From positions 2,880,494 to 2,944,493 of the forward strand of contig NZ_CP160388.1 of NCBI RefSeq assembly GCF_040732315.1: a stretch of DNA of 64,000 nucleotides, read 5' to 3'. A model generated the notes under the pieces. That model was given only the letters and a program-made list of their open reading frames with translations, did not search any database and was not told where the DNA came from. Origin of the DNA: Oryzisolibacter sp. LB2S. Lineage in GTDB: Bacteria > Pseudomonadota > Gammaproteobacteria > Burkholderiales > Burkholderiaceae_C. Below are positions 24,831-38,221 of this stretch, in pieces. A program made the position numbers and the translations under genes. Numbering within the stretch: position 1 is the stretch's first letter; every line of letters begins with the position of its first letter.

Positions 24831-27184
24831 GCAGTCCACCCCGGGAGTCCAAGCCCCCCTCGGCACAGCCGGCCTACCGCCGCAACCTGCGTCGCGAATG
24901 GGTTGCACTGTCGCTGCTGCTGCTGGGCTTTGTGGCATGGCTGTGCAGCACGGCCGGCTTGCGGGCCCTCGATCATCTGATACAGGACGCAGGCATGCGC
25001 CTGTCGGCACGACCGGCTCATCCCGATATCGTCGTCGTCGCCATCGATGACCGCAGCATTGATGCCATAGGTCGCTGGCCCTGGCGTCGCGCACTGCACG
25101 CACAACTCGTGGACCAGATCACGGCCCAAGGCCCTCGTGCCATAGGCCTGGACATTCTGTTTGGCGAAGAGGACGCGGACTACCCGGGCGATGACCTGCT
25201 CCTGGCGCGTGCGCTGGAGCGCAGCGGCCATGTCGTACTGCCCGTGGCGCGCAGAGACCTGGGCGCACGCAGCATGCCCGATGCACCAATGCCATTGCTG
25301 CGCAACGCCGCCGACCAGCTAGGTCATGTGCAGATGATGCTCGACACCGATGGAGTCGCACGCCGCCTGTACCTGACCGAAGGGCCACAAATGGCACCCT
25401 GGCCTCACTTCAGCACGGCCCTGCTGTGCGCCGCAGGACAGGCATTGCCCGCATGCGCCGGCAACGCTGCACCTGCGTCAGGGCCATGGACCCAGCGCGA
25501 TTTGCGTGTTCTGCGCTTTGCGCGGGGAAATCCCGCATTCACTACCTATTCCTATGTCGATGTACTCACCGGGCACATTCCAAACAATGTACTGCGCGAC
25601 AAGTATGTGATCGTCGGCGCCACTGCCACCGGTCTGGGTGACATGTTTGCCGCGCCCATGGTGGCCCATGCCGAGCGCATACCCGGCGTCGAGATGATCG
25701 GCCATGCCCTCAATGCCGAGCTCATGCACTGGGAGATCCGGCCGACATCCGAGGCATGGATCATCGCCATCAATCTGATCCCGGTCGCTCTTGGGCTGCT
25801 CGCCATCGCGCTGCTCGGCCCGCTGTCCGGCTTGATGAGTTGCGCGGCCCTCCTCGTGAGCACCCTGGCGATCGGTGCGCTTGCACCGGCATGGCTGGGC
25901 CGGCAGTTTACGGTCGGCCCGGCCCTTATAGGCATAGCCACTGCATATCCCCTGTGGAGTTGGCGCCGACTCAGTGCCGCCGCTCATTTCCTGGAACTGG
26001 AAATGCACGCGTTGCTGCGCGCTGGGCTGTCTCCGGTTGCCGAACGGCAGGAGCGAGTTCAACCACGCGGTGACTTGCTCGAGAGGCGCATCCACGCGGT
26101 GGAGGATGCAACCGACCGTCTGCGCCGACTGCACCAATTCGTCTACGACAGCCTGCAACACCTGCCGTCACCCACCTTTGTGTGCAGCGCTGACGGCCAT
26201 ATCAACCTTGCCAACGAAGCGGCCTTGCGCCACCTCGCACAGCCCAAGGCGTGGCAAGGCCACCCTATTGCAAGCCTTCTGGCCGATCTCGTCCACCCGG
26301 ACTCGGGCAGGCCCCTGCTGCCACAGACGGCAGGCGACCTGGGCCACATCCCCCCGCAGCAGGAAGGCCGCGATGGACAGGGACGTCACCTGCTCATGCT
26401 GAGCAGGCCATTTGTGCTGGGCGAGGCAACCGTGTGGCTGATCACCCTGGTTGACCTGACCGACATGCACCATGCGCAGCAACAACGCGACCAGGCATTG
26501 CACTTCATCTCACACGATATGCGTGCTCCGGTCGCGTCCATTCTCACACTGCTGGAAATGCAGCGCGAGTTTCCAGAGCAAATGGCCGGGCCGCAGTTGC
26601 TGGCGCGGATCGAGCGCCACGCGCATTCCGCCCTCGCCATGACGCAGGGCTTTGTACAGCTGGCCCATGCCGAGGCTCAAGAATTCCGCAGTGTTTCATT
26701 CGACCTCGCAATCGCACTGGAAACGGCCGTCGACGATGCGTGGGCCGCTGCACAGGCTCACAAGGTGAAATTGGAGCTCACTCGCCCCGACAGCGCATCC
26801 ATCCAGGGGGACCCGGGTCTCATCGGTCGGGCCATTGGCAACGTAATCGGAAACGCCATCAAGTTCAGCCCCGCCAATGGCACGGTGCACTGCGCGTTGA
26901 CACAAAGTGCACCCTACTGGGTGATCAGCGTGCGCGACCAAGGCCCGGGAATTGCGCCGGAGAAGCAGGATCACCTGTTTCAGCCATTCAAGCGCCTACA
27001 TACGGGAAGCCACCCAGGAATAGCGGGCATCGGATTGGGCCTGGCCCTGGTGCAGACGGTGCTTCAGCGCCATGGCGGGAAAGTACAGGTCAACAGCAGC
27101 GTTGGCGCGGGCACCGAGTTTCAGTTACTCCTACCCATGGCCGGGCAAACGGAGCCCTGCCCTACTGAGCACCCTTGCCGGTAA
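24827..27184 (+). CDS. CHASE2-domain sensor histidine kinase
   Basis: A 785-residue membrane kinase. An N-terminal helix (about 20-42) is followed by a periplasmic CHASE2 domain (about 45-300, with VVVAIDDRSIDAIGRWPW), three helices (about 305-380), a PAS-like domain, a dimerisation domain with phospho-acceptor His in FISHDMRAP (about 563), and a HATPase domain with N-box IGNVIGNAIKFS, DQGPGI and GLGLALV. The start is GTG, overlapping the LysM-FecR stop by four bases. The 3' end overlaps the convergent sugar transferase gene by 23 bases. Confidence 0.9.
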   Translation: MSSPPRESKPPSAQPAYRRNLRREWVALSLLLLGFVAWLCSTAGLRALDHLIQDAGMRLSARPAHPDIVVVAIDDRSIDAIGRWPWRRALHAQLVDQITAQGPRAIGLDILFGEEDADYPGDDLLLARALERSGHVVLPVARRDLGARSMPDAPMPLLRNAADQLGHVQMMLDTDGVARRLYLTEGPQMAPWPHFSTALLCAAGQALPACAGNAAPASGPWTQRDLRVLRFARGNPAFTTYSYVDVLTGHIPNNVLRDKYVIVGATATGLGDMFAAPMVAHAERIPGVEMIGHALNAELMHWEIRPTSEAWIIAINLIPVALGLLAIALLGPLSGLMSCAALLVSTLAIGALAPAWLGRQFTVGPALIGIATAYPLWSWRRLSAAAHFLELEMHALLRAGLSPVAERQERVQPRGDLLERRIHAVEDATDRLRRLHQFVYDSLQHLPSPTFVCSADGHINLANEAALRHLAQPKAWQGHPIASLLADLVHPDSGRPLLPQTAGDLGHIPPQQEGRDGQGRHLLMLSRPFVLGEATVWLITLVDLTDMHHAQQQRDQALHFISHDMRAPVASILTLLEMQREFPEQMAGPQLLARIERHAHSALAMTQGFVQLAHAEAQEFRSVSFDLAIALETAVDDAWAAAQAHKVKLELTRPDSASIQGDPGLIGRAIGNVIGNAIKFSPANGTVHCALTQSAPYWVISVRDQGPGIAPEKQDHLFQPFKRLHTGSHPGIAGIGLGLALVQTVLQRHGGKVQVNSSVGAGTEFQLLLPMAGQTEPCPTEHPCR

Positions 27185-28556
27185 GAACAACCCCCACGGT
27201 CTCAAACAAGACGATGAGATCGAGAAACCAAGAATTGTTCTTCACATAGTACAAATCGTACTGGAGCTTCTGCTCGGCATCCTTGACAGATGCGCCGTAG
27301 TGATAGCGCACCTGTGCCCACCCTGTCAGCCCCGGCTTTATGCCATGGCGCAAGGCATAGTACGGAATATCACGTGTCAGGCTCTCCACAAAATAAGGGC
27401 GCTCTGGCCGCGGTCCCACCAGGCTCATATCCCCCTTGAGCACACACAACAACTGCGGAAGCTCGTCTATGCGCGTCTTCCGTATGAATCGACCAACCCT
27501 GGTCACCCTGGTGTCGCCACTTCCCGCCCATCGGGGTGTGCCGTCCTTCTCGGCATCCTGCCGCATGCTGCGAAACTTTATGACATTGAAGCTGCGACCA
27601 TTCAACCCAACTCGTTCCTGACGATAGAAAATCGGCATGCCACTCTCAATAACTATAGCGAGTGCGGTCAACAACATGATCGGCGCCGCAACCAACAGCA
27701 GCACCCCGGAGCCGACAATATCGAATGTGCGCTTTATTGCGGAGCGCAAAAAGCCCTGCCGGAATCCATCACCAAAAATCAACCAACCCGCAGACACGGC
27801 CTCAAGGTGGATCTGACCGAGCAATTGTTCAAAATGAGTCGCCAAATCAATGACTTGAATACCACGCAACTTGCAATCAAGCAATTCACGCAGGGGCATG
27901 CTTCCACCACGCCGCTCAGTCACCGCAACCACTATCTCATTGACATCAAACTCAGCAACCACCTCGGTCAGCGTTTTGCCCTCAGAAACGACATTCACCC
28001 TTGCTGCCACAGGATCTTTCTCCTGAGGCCCACGAAAATATCCCACCAACTCAATGCTGGGATCATTCTCCATCAACGACTGCCCCGCAATAAGTGCACG
28101 CGACCCAGTTCCATAGATCAAAACACGGCGTCGCTTATAAGAAGCGGGCAAGAGGTCACTGCCCAGCAAACGCAAAACCAACATGGCCGCGACCATCAGC
28201 AACAACACCAATAAGACTTGGTCGTTGTGATAAGGTGGATCCAACGGCAACAGCATCAAAATCGCAACAGCAACTGCGATGGAAAGCACAAAAGACAAGA
28301 CCGCACGGGCCCGCACCTGACCGACGGTGAGGTTGGCTGCCCAATCATAGATCCCCAGCGCGTGATTGACACCCAATATACCAACAGCGATCAAACCACC
28401 ACGAATCAACCCCAGGGAGATGGCCTCGCCATTGAATAAACCCCTTCCCGCCTGCCAGATCATCGCCGCAACAAAAGCACCCACGAGCAGAGCAACATAC
28501 AGCATGGATTGCAGCACAACCCTCTGCCGAAAATAGTGATTGAATATCTTTATCAT
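27162..28556 (-). CDS. XrtA/PEP-CTERM-system sugar transferase (EpsB type)
   Basis: A 464-residue polyprenyl-phosphate sugar-1-phosphate transferase that starts exopolysaccharide repeat assembly. The N terminus MIKIFNHYFRQRVVLQ is characteristic of the TIGR03013-type transferases found with XrtA exosortase loci. Four hydrophobic helices are followed by a Rossmann-like CoA-binding region (VLIYGTGSRA, about 140-150), another helix, and the catalytic C-terminal domain with KFRSMRQDAEKDG, PQLLCVLKGDMSLVGPRPERPYF and KPGLTGWAQV. The start at 28556 has GGGGTGAG upstream. Its base composition is clearly less GC-rich than the flanks. Confidence 0.9.
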   Translation of the reverse strand: MIKIFNHYFRQRVVLQSMLYVALLVGAFVAAMIWQAGRGLFNGEAISLGLIRGGLIAVGILGVNHALGIYDWAANLTVGQVRARAVLSFVLSIAVAVAILMLLPLDPPYHNDQVLLVLLLMVAAMLVLRLLGSDLLPASYKRRRVLIYGTGSRALIAGQSLMENDPSIELVGYFRGPQEKDPVAARVNVVSEGKTLTEVVAEFDVNEIVVAVTERRGGSMPLRELLDCKLRGIQVIDLATHFEQLLGQIHLEAVSAGWLIFGDGFRQGFLRSAIKRTFDIVGSGVLLLVAAPIMLLTALAIVIESGMPIFYRQERVGLNGRSFNVIKFRSMRQDAEKDGTPRWAGSGDTRVTRVGRFIRKTRIDELPQLLCVLKGDMSLVGPRPERPYFVESLTRDIPYYALRHGIKPGLTGWAQVRYHYGASVKDAEQKLQYDLYYVKNNSWFLDLIVLFETVGVVLTGKGAQ

Positions 28557-28679
28557 CTCACCCCCCAACACCCCAAGCCACGCGCCGGAAAAACAGGCAC
28601 AACCTCAATAGGTTGACACATCAATACGACGCATTACCGATACGGTTACGTTCCCGTGCAGATTGAGCACATATATCAA
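28557..28679. other. short intergenic region with an inverted repeat
   Basis: A 123-base gap in the lower-GC segment. CAACCT-CAAT-AGGTTG lies at 28600-28615 and on the minus strand is followed by GCCTGTTTTTCC. It could be a weak terminator for the polymerase-like gene or a regulatory hairpin before the sugar transferase. Confidence 0.35.
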
Positions 28680-30671
28680 TCACTCAAAAGTCCGCCTATC
28701 CGGAAGGCTCCCTGCGACTTGCGCGCACCGATCATCATTGATACAAAATGATACGACAAGAAGCAACCACAGTACAAGACAGACCCGAGGGATCTCGGTC
28801 ACGCTGACCACCATCCCCGCCATCAGAACAGCCATGATGGCAGCACCAACCACCAGGGCCAATGGACGCCCCCGCCGAGCTTGCCTGAGCATTGTGACAA
28901 GAGCCCACGATACCACCGCAGCCAATGCCAAAAGCCCCACCGCTCCCCGCTCGATCAGCAGTTCCAGAACCAGATTGTCCATGTGCCAGGGCAGGAAATT
29001 GCCATAGGCAATGGGGCTCCAGAAATGTGCCCCATGTGCAAAGTCTGAATTCTTCAACAATTGTCCACCCGATGGATCAATCAGCTCCACCTCCTTAAGC
29101 GCCACAGGCCCCCGACCATGCAGGACCTTGATCGACAGCACGCCACCTCTCATTGCCGCAAACGGTTCGTCAGGCACGAACGCGGGGCCTAGCAACGGCA
29201 ACACCAGCCAACCATCACCCGTCTTGCTCGCAGCCGTCACCTGGCGTGTACGCAACTGGCACCTCGCCATGTAGAGCAAGTGCTGTTCGCACAGTTGCAC
29301 CTTCATCCACACCGGAGCGTCAAAATCCGCCCGCATGCGGACCGTGTATCCCTCTCCCGCCACCGAGGCTACACGCTGAGTCAAGCCCAATTCGCCACTG
29401 GTTCCGGGGCGTTCCGGGCCGAACAACCAGGGAGCAAGGCCACCATGGGCATTCGGCAACCAGCGCACGCTGCCTGGCAAACTGCCTCCGTCCGTCTGCG
29501 TGCTGTAGTGGGCTGGCAGGCGCCCAGCGCCCACCCCCCAGAGCCACTGCTCAGGCGTATGAAGCAAAGCCACTCCCCGCTTCCAATGCGCCACGCGTTG
29601 GTACAGATCGGTATTGGACCGCACCAGACGATCCGACATGAAAACGCCACCCGACCAAACCGCGAGTACTTCCAGCACCACTGCAGCCAGCAAGCAAGCC
29701 ATGGCCCTGCGATGCCAGAACGTTGCATCGGGCGCCTTCAGCTGAAAAATATGCGCGAGCACTGCCATACCCACAGCCGTGAGGATCACCGCCAGGTACA
29801 GCCCGCGAGAATACGTGGTCAACACCGCATAGGTCGCCAACAGCACCAGTACGGCAGCTGCATACCAGCGCCACCCTTGGGGCGCCGACCACACCGCCCA
29901 CCACGCAAATGGCAATGCCATGACCAGATACGCATCTATGGCGGCCCCTCCCACGTGCATTTCCCAGAACCAGGCCACCGTTCGGTAACTGGTCGTGAAA
30001 TCCAGCCACCCCACATACAAGGCACGCTCCCACAGCACGATGACAACAACGCAGAGAAGCCCGAAGAGCATGCCTCGCGCCAAGTACACCAAGCTACCCT
30101 GGATCGACCGACAAAGGATTGGTGCAAGCCACAGTCCCCACCAAAGACTCTTGGCGACGCGCAGCGTATTGCCGGGCAGGTCATAGTCGCCATAAGCCCC
30201 GTGCGTCCACAGAGCGGCAAACAGCTCTGTCCACGACAGAGACCCACGCGCATCATCGAGTCCTCGCGCGCTCCCCAGTACCAACAACACCAGCATTGCC
30301 CAGCACATCCACCGCATGCCCAGCGGCATACGGCCATCCAAGGAAGCATGCCCGCGCCACGCATCCACACCCCAGCGCATGTATGTTCCCGCCAGCAACG
30401 CGAGCAGCAATAGATCCGACTCGTCCACGAGCCACCAGCCCGTCCAAGGCATGAAATTCGCAACGGGCAGCAGCGCAGGCAAGAGAAACCAGATCTGATT
30501 CGGCCGCCACATGACCCAGAACGAGAGCGCCACAAGCACGGACAGCATCGACAACGGTGCCACCGGGTGGCGCAATGCGGCTCCGATTGCAGCGCCGAAG
30601 AACAGCATGCCTACAACGGTGGTGCAAGCTGCGCTGAGGAAAGGGCGGTAGCCTTCTAGAGTCCGGGGCAA
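28680..30671 (-). CDS. O-antigen ligase/polymerase-like membrane protein
   Basis: A 663-residue protein with about ten or more hydrophobic helices over residues 10-350 and again near 600-650, separated by a large soluble region (about 370-590). The layout and the first-half pattern fit the Wzy/WaaL superfamily, which polymerises or ligates polysaccharide units. Sequence identity cannot be judged by eye, so the family call is moderate. The first codon is TTG at 30669-30671, preceded by AAGGG; ATG at residue 22 is an alternative. It belongs with the downstream EpsB-type transferase in a small, lower-GC polysaccharide unit. Confidence 0.65.
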   Translation of the reverse strand: MPRTLEGYRPFLSAACTTVVGMLFFGAAIGAALRHPVAPLSMLSVLVALSFWVMWRPNQIWFLLPALLPVANFMPWTGWWLVDESDLLLLALLAGTYMRWGVDAWRGHASLDGRMPLGMRWMCWAMLVLLVLGSARGLDDARGSLSWTELFAALWTHGAYGDYDLPGNTLRVAKSLWWGLWLAPILCRSIQGSLVYLARGMLFGLLCVVVIVLWERALYVGWLDFTTSYRTVAWFWEMHVGGAAIDAYLVMALPFAWWAVWSAPQGWRWYAAAVLVLLATYAVLTTYSRGLYLAVILTAVGMAVLAHIFQLKAPDATFWHRRAMACLLAAVVLEVLAVWSGGVFMSDRLVRSNTDLYQRVAHWKRGVALLHTPEQWLWGVGAGRLPAHYSTQTDGGSLPGSVRWLPNAHGGLAPWLFGPERPGTSGELGLTQRVASVAGEGYTVRMRADFDAPVWMKVQLCEQHLLYMARCQLRTRQVTAASKTGDGWLVLPLLGPAFVPDEPFAAMRGGVLSIKVLHGRGPVALKEVELIDPSGGQLLKNSDFAHGAHFWSPIAYGNFLPWHMDNLVLELLIERGAVGLLALAAVVSWALVTMLRQARRGRPLALVVGAAIMAVLMAGMVVSVTEIPRVCLVLWLLLVVSFCINDDRCAQVAGSLPDRRTFE

Positions 30672-31069
<398 letters not shown>

Positions 31070-31131
31070 GCAGCGTCGAAGCCAGCGATTCTAGCAGTAG
31101 TTTTCTGCTGCCAGAGCAAAACCGCCGCGCC

Positions 31132-31149
31132 TTGTCATGCAACGTTCAT
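31132..31149 (+). promoter_or_regulatory. putative Pho box upstream of pstS
   Basis: TTGTCAT (31132-31138) and CGTTCAT (31143-31149) are two 7-base units separated by four bases, matching CTGTCAT at 6/7 and 5/7 positions. The spacing is exactly that of a PhoB site. It lies 55 bases before the pstS start. Confidence 0.5.
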
Positions 31150-31204
31150 ACTGCGCCGCTCCAATACCGCCACTACAGGGTTTGTACGGATGATGGAGGT
31201 GGCT

Positions 31205-32281
31205 ATGCCCGTTTGGCGGCTGGTGGGTGCGTGGTTGGTGACATTCGGGCTGGGGGCACAGGCTCAGCCCGTGACGGGGGCGGGTTCTTCCGCTGCCGCG
31301 CCGATCTACCACAGCTGGGCCCAGGCCTACGCTCAGGCAACGGGCATGGCGGTGGAATACGAGGCCGTAGGGTCTTCGCAGGGGCTGGAGAGAATTCGCG
31401 CCGGCGCCGTCAGCTTTGGCGCCTCGGACGTGGCCCTGACGCCGAAGGAGCTGCAGACCCAGGGCTTGGTCACCTTCCCGGTGGCCGTCACCGGCATCGT
31501 GCCCGTGTTCCACCTGCCAGGTGTGGAGACGGGGCGCCTGCGCCTCAATGGCGAGGTGCTCAGCCAGATTTTCCTGGGCAGGATCACCCACTGGAATGCG
31601 CCGGCCATTGCTGCACTCAACCCCGGGCTGGCACTGCCCGAGGCGCCCATTGGCGTGGTGGTGCGCTCCGACGGCTCGGGCACGACGTACAACTTGGCCG
31701 ACTATCTGAGCAAGGTCTCACCCGCCTGGCGCACCCAATACGGCCGGGCCACCCGCCTGGCCTGGCCAGCGCATTTCGTGGGCGTCAAGGGCAGCGCCGC
31801 CATGGCGCGCACCGTGCGCGATACGCCCTATGCCATCGGCTACGTCGACTATGGCTACGTCCAGCCCCATCACCTGAGCAGCGCCCAGATGCAGAACGCT
31901 GCCGGGCAATTCCTGGCGCCTTCGGTACAGGGCTTTCGCCGTGCCTTGCTGCAAAGCAGCTGGATGCAGGATGGCAGCTACGCCCAAACGCTGACCGATC
32001 TGCCAGGCCCGGGCGTATGGCCCATCACCATGGGCACATTCGTCGTGCTTCCGCAGGTGAGCACCCAGCCCGCCCGAACGCTGGCGGCGCTGGAGTTCTT
32101 CACCTGGGCATTCGTCAACGGCGACACCCTGGTGCAGAAAAGCGCCTTTGTGCGCCTGCCCGACCAGGTGCAGGCGGTGGCCTTCAAGGTCATGACCTCG
32201 GTGCGTGGCACCGGCGGCGCCCCCTTGGGGCTGCGCATGCTCGGCCACGGCCCCACGCCGCAGGAACTGGCCCAGCGCTGA
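31205..32281 (+). CDS. PstS-type phosphate-binding periplasmic protein
   Basis: A 358-residue exported binding protein of the high-affinity phosphate ABC transporter family. It has a signal peptide (MPVWRLVGAWLVTFGLGAQAQ), then VTGAGSSAAAPIYHSWAQAY. Phosphate ligands are visible in GSSQG, FGASD and RSDGSGTTYN, with the conserved SDGSG loop at about 159-163. The ATG at 31205 follows GGAGGT. No pstC, pstA or pstB genes follow, because serS is convergent downstream, so this is an orphan. A Pho-box-like sequence upstream suggests phosphate control. Confidence 0.85.
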   Translation: MPVWRLVGAWLVTFGLGAQAQPVTGAGSSAAAPIYHSWAQAYAQATGMAVEYEAVGSSQGLERIRAGAVSFGASDVALTPKELQTQGLVTFPVAVTGIVPVFHLPGVETGRLRLNGEVLSQIFLGRITHWNAPAIAALNPGLALPEAPIGVVVRSDGSGTTYNLADYLSKVSPAWRTQYGRATRLAWPAHFVGVKGSAAMARTVRDTPYAIGYVDYGYVQPHHLSSAQMQNAAGQFLAPSVQGFRRALLQSSWMQDGSYAQTLTDLPGPGVWPITMGTFVVLPQVSTQPARTLAALEFFTWAFVNGDTLVQKSAFVRLPDQVQAVAFKVMTSVRGTGGAPLGLRMLGHGPTPQELAQR

Positions 32282-32304
32282 CCATCGGGCACCCATCCGC
32301 ACAC

Positions 32305-32332
32305 AAAAAACGCTGCGCTGGCAGCGCGTTTT
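32305..32332. terminator. bidirectional terminator between pstS and serS
   Basis: The stem CGCTGC (32311-32316) and GCAGCG (32321-32326) closes on loop GCTG. It is flanked by an A run on the left and CGTTTT on the right, so it can end transcripts from both convergent genes. Confidence 0.7.
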
Positions 32333-32350
32333 GGGCCAACGGCTGCGCGC

Positions 32351-35744
<3,394 letters not shown>

Positions 35745-35873
35745 AAGCGGGGGGCCCGACCTGCCCCCAGGGTGTGAAGAAGCGGCAATTGTAAGAACTC
35801 CCGCATTCTGCAATGGCCGGGGCCGCGGGCTGCCGCATATCCTACCCTGGCACCGGATTTGGGATAGGCATGA

Positions 35874-35920
35874 AAAACGGCTCCAGCGCCCACCCACAAA
35901 GCGCCAACAGCTACGTTTAC
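35874..35920 (+). repeat. dispersed hairpin repeat, copy 4
   Basis: Reads AAAACGGCTCCAGCG, then CCCACCCACAAAGCGCC and AACAGCTACGTTTAC. It lies between the end of ispH (minus) and the start of the CNNM gene (minus). Confidence 0.75.
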
Positions 35921-35970
35921 AGGAGCATTCATCGACGGCCGCGCGCCGGCAGGAGGGCGCAGAGCGCCAT

Positions 35971-36945
35971 TCAGGCGGTCTCCCCTGCCACCGGCCCGCC
36001 GGTGGTCGGGTCGAGCTTCAGGCCCTTGGGCAGGGGGAACTTCAGCGTCTCCTCTATGCCGCTCATCTTGCGCACCGAGACCGCGCCCAGCTCCTTGATG
36101 CGCGCGATCACGGCCTGCACCAGCACCTCGGGCGCCGAGGCGCCGGCCGTCAGGCCCACGCGCGCGATGTTGTCGAACCACTCGGCGCGCAGCTCGTCGG
36201 CCGAATCGACCATATAGGCGGGCGTGCCCAGGCGCTCGGCCAGCTCGCGCAGGCGGTTGCTGTTGCTGCTCGTCGGGCTGCCGACCACGACCACCAGGTC
36301 CACCTGGGGGCTGAGCAGCTTGACCGCATCCTGGCGGTTCTGCGTGGCGTAGCAGATGTCCTGCTGCTTGGGCTCGCGGATGCTCGGAAAGCGCGCGCGC
36401 ACCGCGGCGGTGATCTCGGCCGCGTCGTCCACGGAGAGCGTGGTCTGCGTGACCACGGCGAGCTTCTCGGTCTGCGCGGGCTGCACGCGCGCCACGTCGG
36501 CCACATCCTCGACGAGGTGGATGCCGTGATCGAGCTGGCCCATCGTGCCCTCGACCTCGGGGTGGCCCTTGTGGCCGATCATGATGAACTCGTAGCCTTC
36601 TTTAGCCAGCTTGGCGACCTCGACATGCACCTTGGTCACCAGCGGGCAGGTGGCGTCGAAGATGGAGAAGCCGCGCGCGCGCGCCTCGTCCTGCACGGCG
36701 CGGCTCACGCCATGGGCGCTGAAGATCAGCGTGGCGCCGGGCGGCACCTCGGCCAGGTCCTCGATGAAGATCGCGCCCTTGGCCTTGAGGTCGTTGACCA
36801 CATAGGTGTTGTGCACGATCTCGTGGCGCACGTAGATCGGGCGGCCAAATTTTTTCAGCGCACGCTCGACGATCTCTATGGCCCGGTCCACTCCCGCGCA
36901 GAAGCCGCGCGGCTCGGCCAGGACGATTTCCTGCGGTTTCTGCAT
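35971..36945 (-). CDS. ispH: 4-hydroxy-3-methylbut-2-enyl diphosphate reductase
   Basis: A 324-residue [4Fe-4S] enzyme catalysing the last MEP-pathway step to IPP and DMAPP. The three cluster cysteines are in [25 protein letters not shown] and [10 protein letters not shown]. The substrate motifs [15 protein letters not shown] and [11 protein letters not shown] are present. The start MQKPQEIVL is at 36945, four bases after the fkpB-like gene stops; an ATG five codons earlier would overlap that gene. The fkpB-ispH order is conserved in many proteobacteria. Confidence 0.95.
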   Translation of the reverse strand: MQKPQEIVLAEPRGFCAGVDRAIEIVERALKKFGRPIYVRHEIVHNTYVVNDLKAKGAIFIEDLAEVPPGATLIFSAHGVSRAVQDEARARGFSIFDATCPLVTKVHVEVAKLAKEGYEFIMIGHKGHPEVEGTMGQLDHGIHLVEDVADVARVQPAQTEKLAVVTQTTLSVDDAAEITAAVRARFPSIREPKQQDICYATQNRQDAVKLLSPQVDLVVVVGSPTSSNSNRLRELAERLGTPAYMVDSADELRAEWFDNIARVGLTAGASAPEVLVQAVIARIKELGAVSVRKMSGIEETLKFPLPKGLKLDPTTGGPVAGETA

Positions 36946-36949
36946 ACGC

Positions 36950-37426
36950 TCAGAGCACACCGATGAGCTGCACCTCGAACGTCACGGGCACGCCCGCCAG
37001 CGGGTGGTTGAAGTCAAAGCGCACCGCGCCGTCGTCCCTCACCTGCAGCGCCACGCCGGCGTACTTGCCCATGCCGTCGGGCGTGGGGAACTCCACCACG
37101 TCGCCCACGCTGTAGTCCTCGTCGGGGTCGCCCAACTCGTCGAGCAGCTTGCGCGCCACCCATTGCTGCATGTCGGGGTTGCGCTCGCCAAAGGCCTCGC
37201 CCGCGGCGAGCTCGAAGGTCGCGCGTGCTCCTTCAGTCAGGCCGATCAGGCGCTGCTCGAGCGCCGGCGAGAGCTCGCCCGTGCCCACCGACAGCGTGGC
37301 GGGCTTGCCCTCGAAGGTGTTGATCACGGTGCCCGCCGGGCCGGCCAGGCGGTAGTGCAGCGTGAGAAAGGACCCCTGCTGCACGGTGGGCAGGCCGGTG
37401 GCGGCGGTGGTGGTGTCTGTGGTCAT
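36950..37426 (-). CDS. fkpB: FKBP-type peptidyl-prolyl isomerase (SlpA/FkpB)
   Basis: A 158-residue SlyD/SlpA-type FKBP. Visible are [15 protein letters not shown], the loss-of-flap-type insertion ([13 protein letters not shown]), and the second FKBP half [20 protein letters not shown], with the conserved NHPLAG. It acts as a cytoplasmic folding catalyst and chaperone. The start is at 37426 (MTTDTTT), with AGAGCC as a modest ribosome site; TACAAT at 37456-37451 (minus) fits a -10. ispH follows. Confidence 0.9.
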   Translation of the reverse strand: MTTDTTTAATGLPTVQQGSFLTLHYRLAGPAGTVINTFEGKPATLSVGTGELSPALEQRLIGLTEGARATFELAAGEAFGERNPDMQQWVARKLLDELGDPDEDYSVGDVVEFPTPDGMGKYAGVALQVRDDGAVRFDFNHPLAGVPVTFEVQLIGVL

Positions 37427-37507
37427 GAAGGCTCTCGATAAACTGCCGCCATTGTAGAAAACCGGGTATACCCCCACGGCCCTGCGCCGGGCGCCCGCCC
37501 TCCCCTC

Positions 37508-38221
37508 ATGCCCCTCAAAGACCTGCCCCAGGACGCCCAGCCCCGCGAGAAGCTGCTCTCACGCGGCCCCGCCGCGCTGTCCGACGCCGAGCTGCTGGCC
37601 ATCCTGCTGCGCACCGGCATGGCCGGCAAGGGCGTGCTGCAGCTGGCCCAGGAGCTGCTGGCCCCGCCCGTGCTCGACGAGCGCGGCCGCATCACGGGCG
37701 GTGGCTTTGACGGCATGGCGGGCCTGCTGCATGCCGGCGCCGCGGACCTGGCGCGCATCAAGGGCCTGGGCCCGGCCAAGCGCGCCGAGCTCGTCGCGGT
37801 GCTGGAGCTCGCGCGCCGCGCCCTGGCCCAGCAGCTGCGCGAGCGCACGCTGTTCGACAGCCCCGACGCCGTCAAGCATTACCTGCAGCTGCACCTGGCG
37901 GCGCGCGCGCACGAGGTGTTTGCCGTGCTGATGCTCGACAGCCAGAACCGGCTCATCGCCATGGAGGAGCTGTTTCGCGGCACGCTCACGCAGACCAGCG
38001 TCTACCCGCGCGAGGTGGTGCTGCGCGCCCTGCACCACCAGGCCGCGGCCGTGGTGCTGGCGCACAACCACCCCAGCGGCAGCGTGCAGCCCAGCCGCGC
38101 CGACGAGGCCCTGACCCAGACCCTCAAGGCCGCGCTGGCCCTGGTGGACGTGCGCGTGCTCGACCATGTCATCGTCGCGCCGGGCGCGGCCCTGTCCATG
38201 GCCGAGCAGGGGCTGGTGTGA
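37508..38221 (+). CDS. radC: RadC-family JAB-domain protein
   Basis: A 237-residue protein with an N-terminal helix-hairpin-helix region (about 10-100) and a C-terminal JAB/MPN metalloprotein domain. The JAMM metal motif reads [16 protein letters not shown], with HxH and downstream Asp. Despite the historic name, a direct repair role is disputed; the family is also linked to mobile elements, but here it is the usual core-genome copy. It is divergent from the fkpB-ispH pair. The next gene overlaps by four bases (GTGA). Confidence 0.9.
   Translation: MPLKDLPQDAQPREKLLSRGPAALSDAELLAILLRTGMAGKGVLQLAQELLAPPVLDERGRITGGGFDGMAGLLHAGAADLARIKGLGPAKRAELVAVLELARRALAQQLRERTLFDSPDAVKHYLQLHLAARAHEVFAVLMLDSQNRLIAMEELFRGTLTQTSVYPREVVLRALHHQAAAVVLAHNHPSGSVQPSRADEALTQTLKAALALVDVRVLDHVIVAPGAALSMAEQGLV

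Noticed and set aside
22348..27184. Response regulator and CHASE2 kinase as the PrsR/PrsK pair for PEP-CTERM control
   Set aside because: The regulator has an OmpR-type winged helix, not the NtrC-type AAA+ domain required for sigma-54 activation.
28680..30671. Polymerase-like membrane protein as the missing exosortase
   Set aside because: The length, large soluble part and lack of a visible Cys-Arg-His catalytic pattern between helices do not fit XrtA.
37508..38221. radC as sign of a mobile element
   Set aside because: It is flanked by core genes (fkpB-ispH) with no integrase, and the full-length chromosomal form is common.
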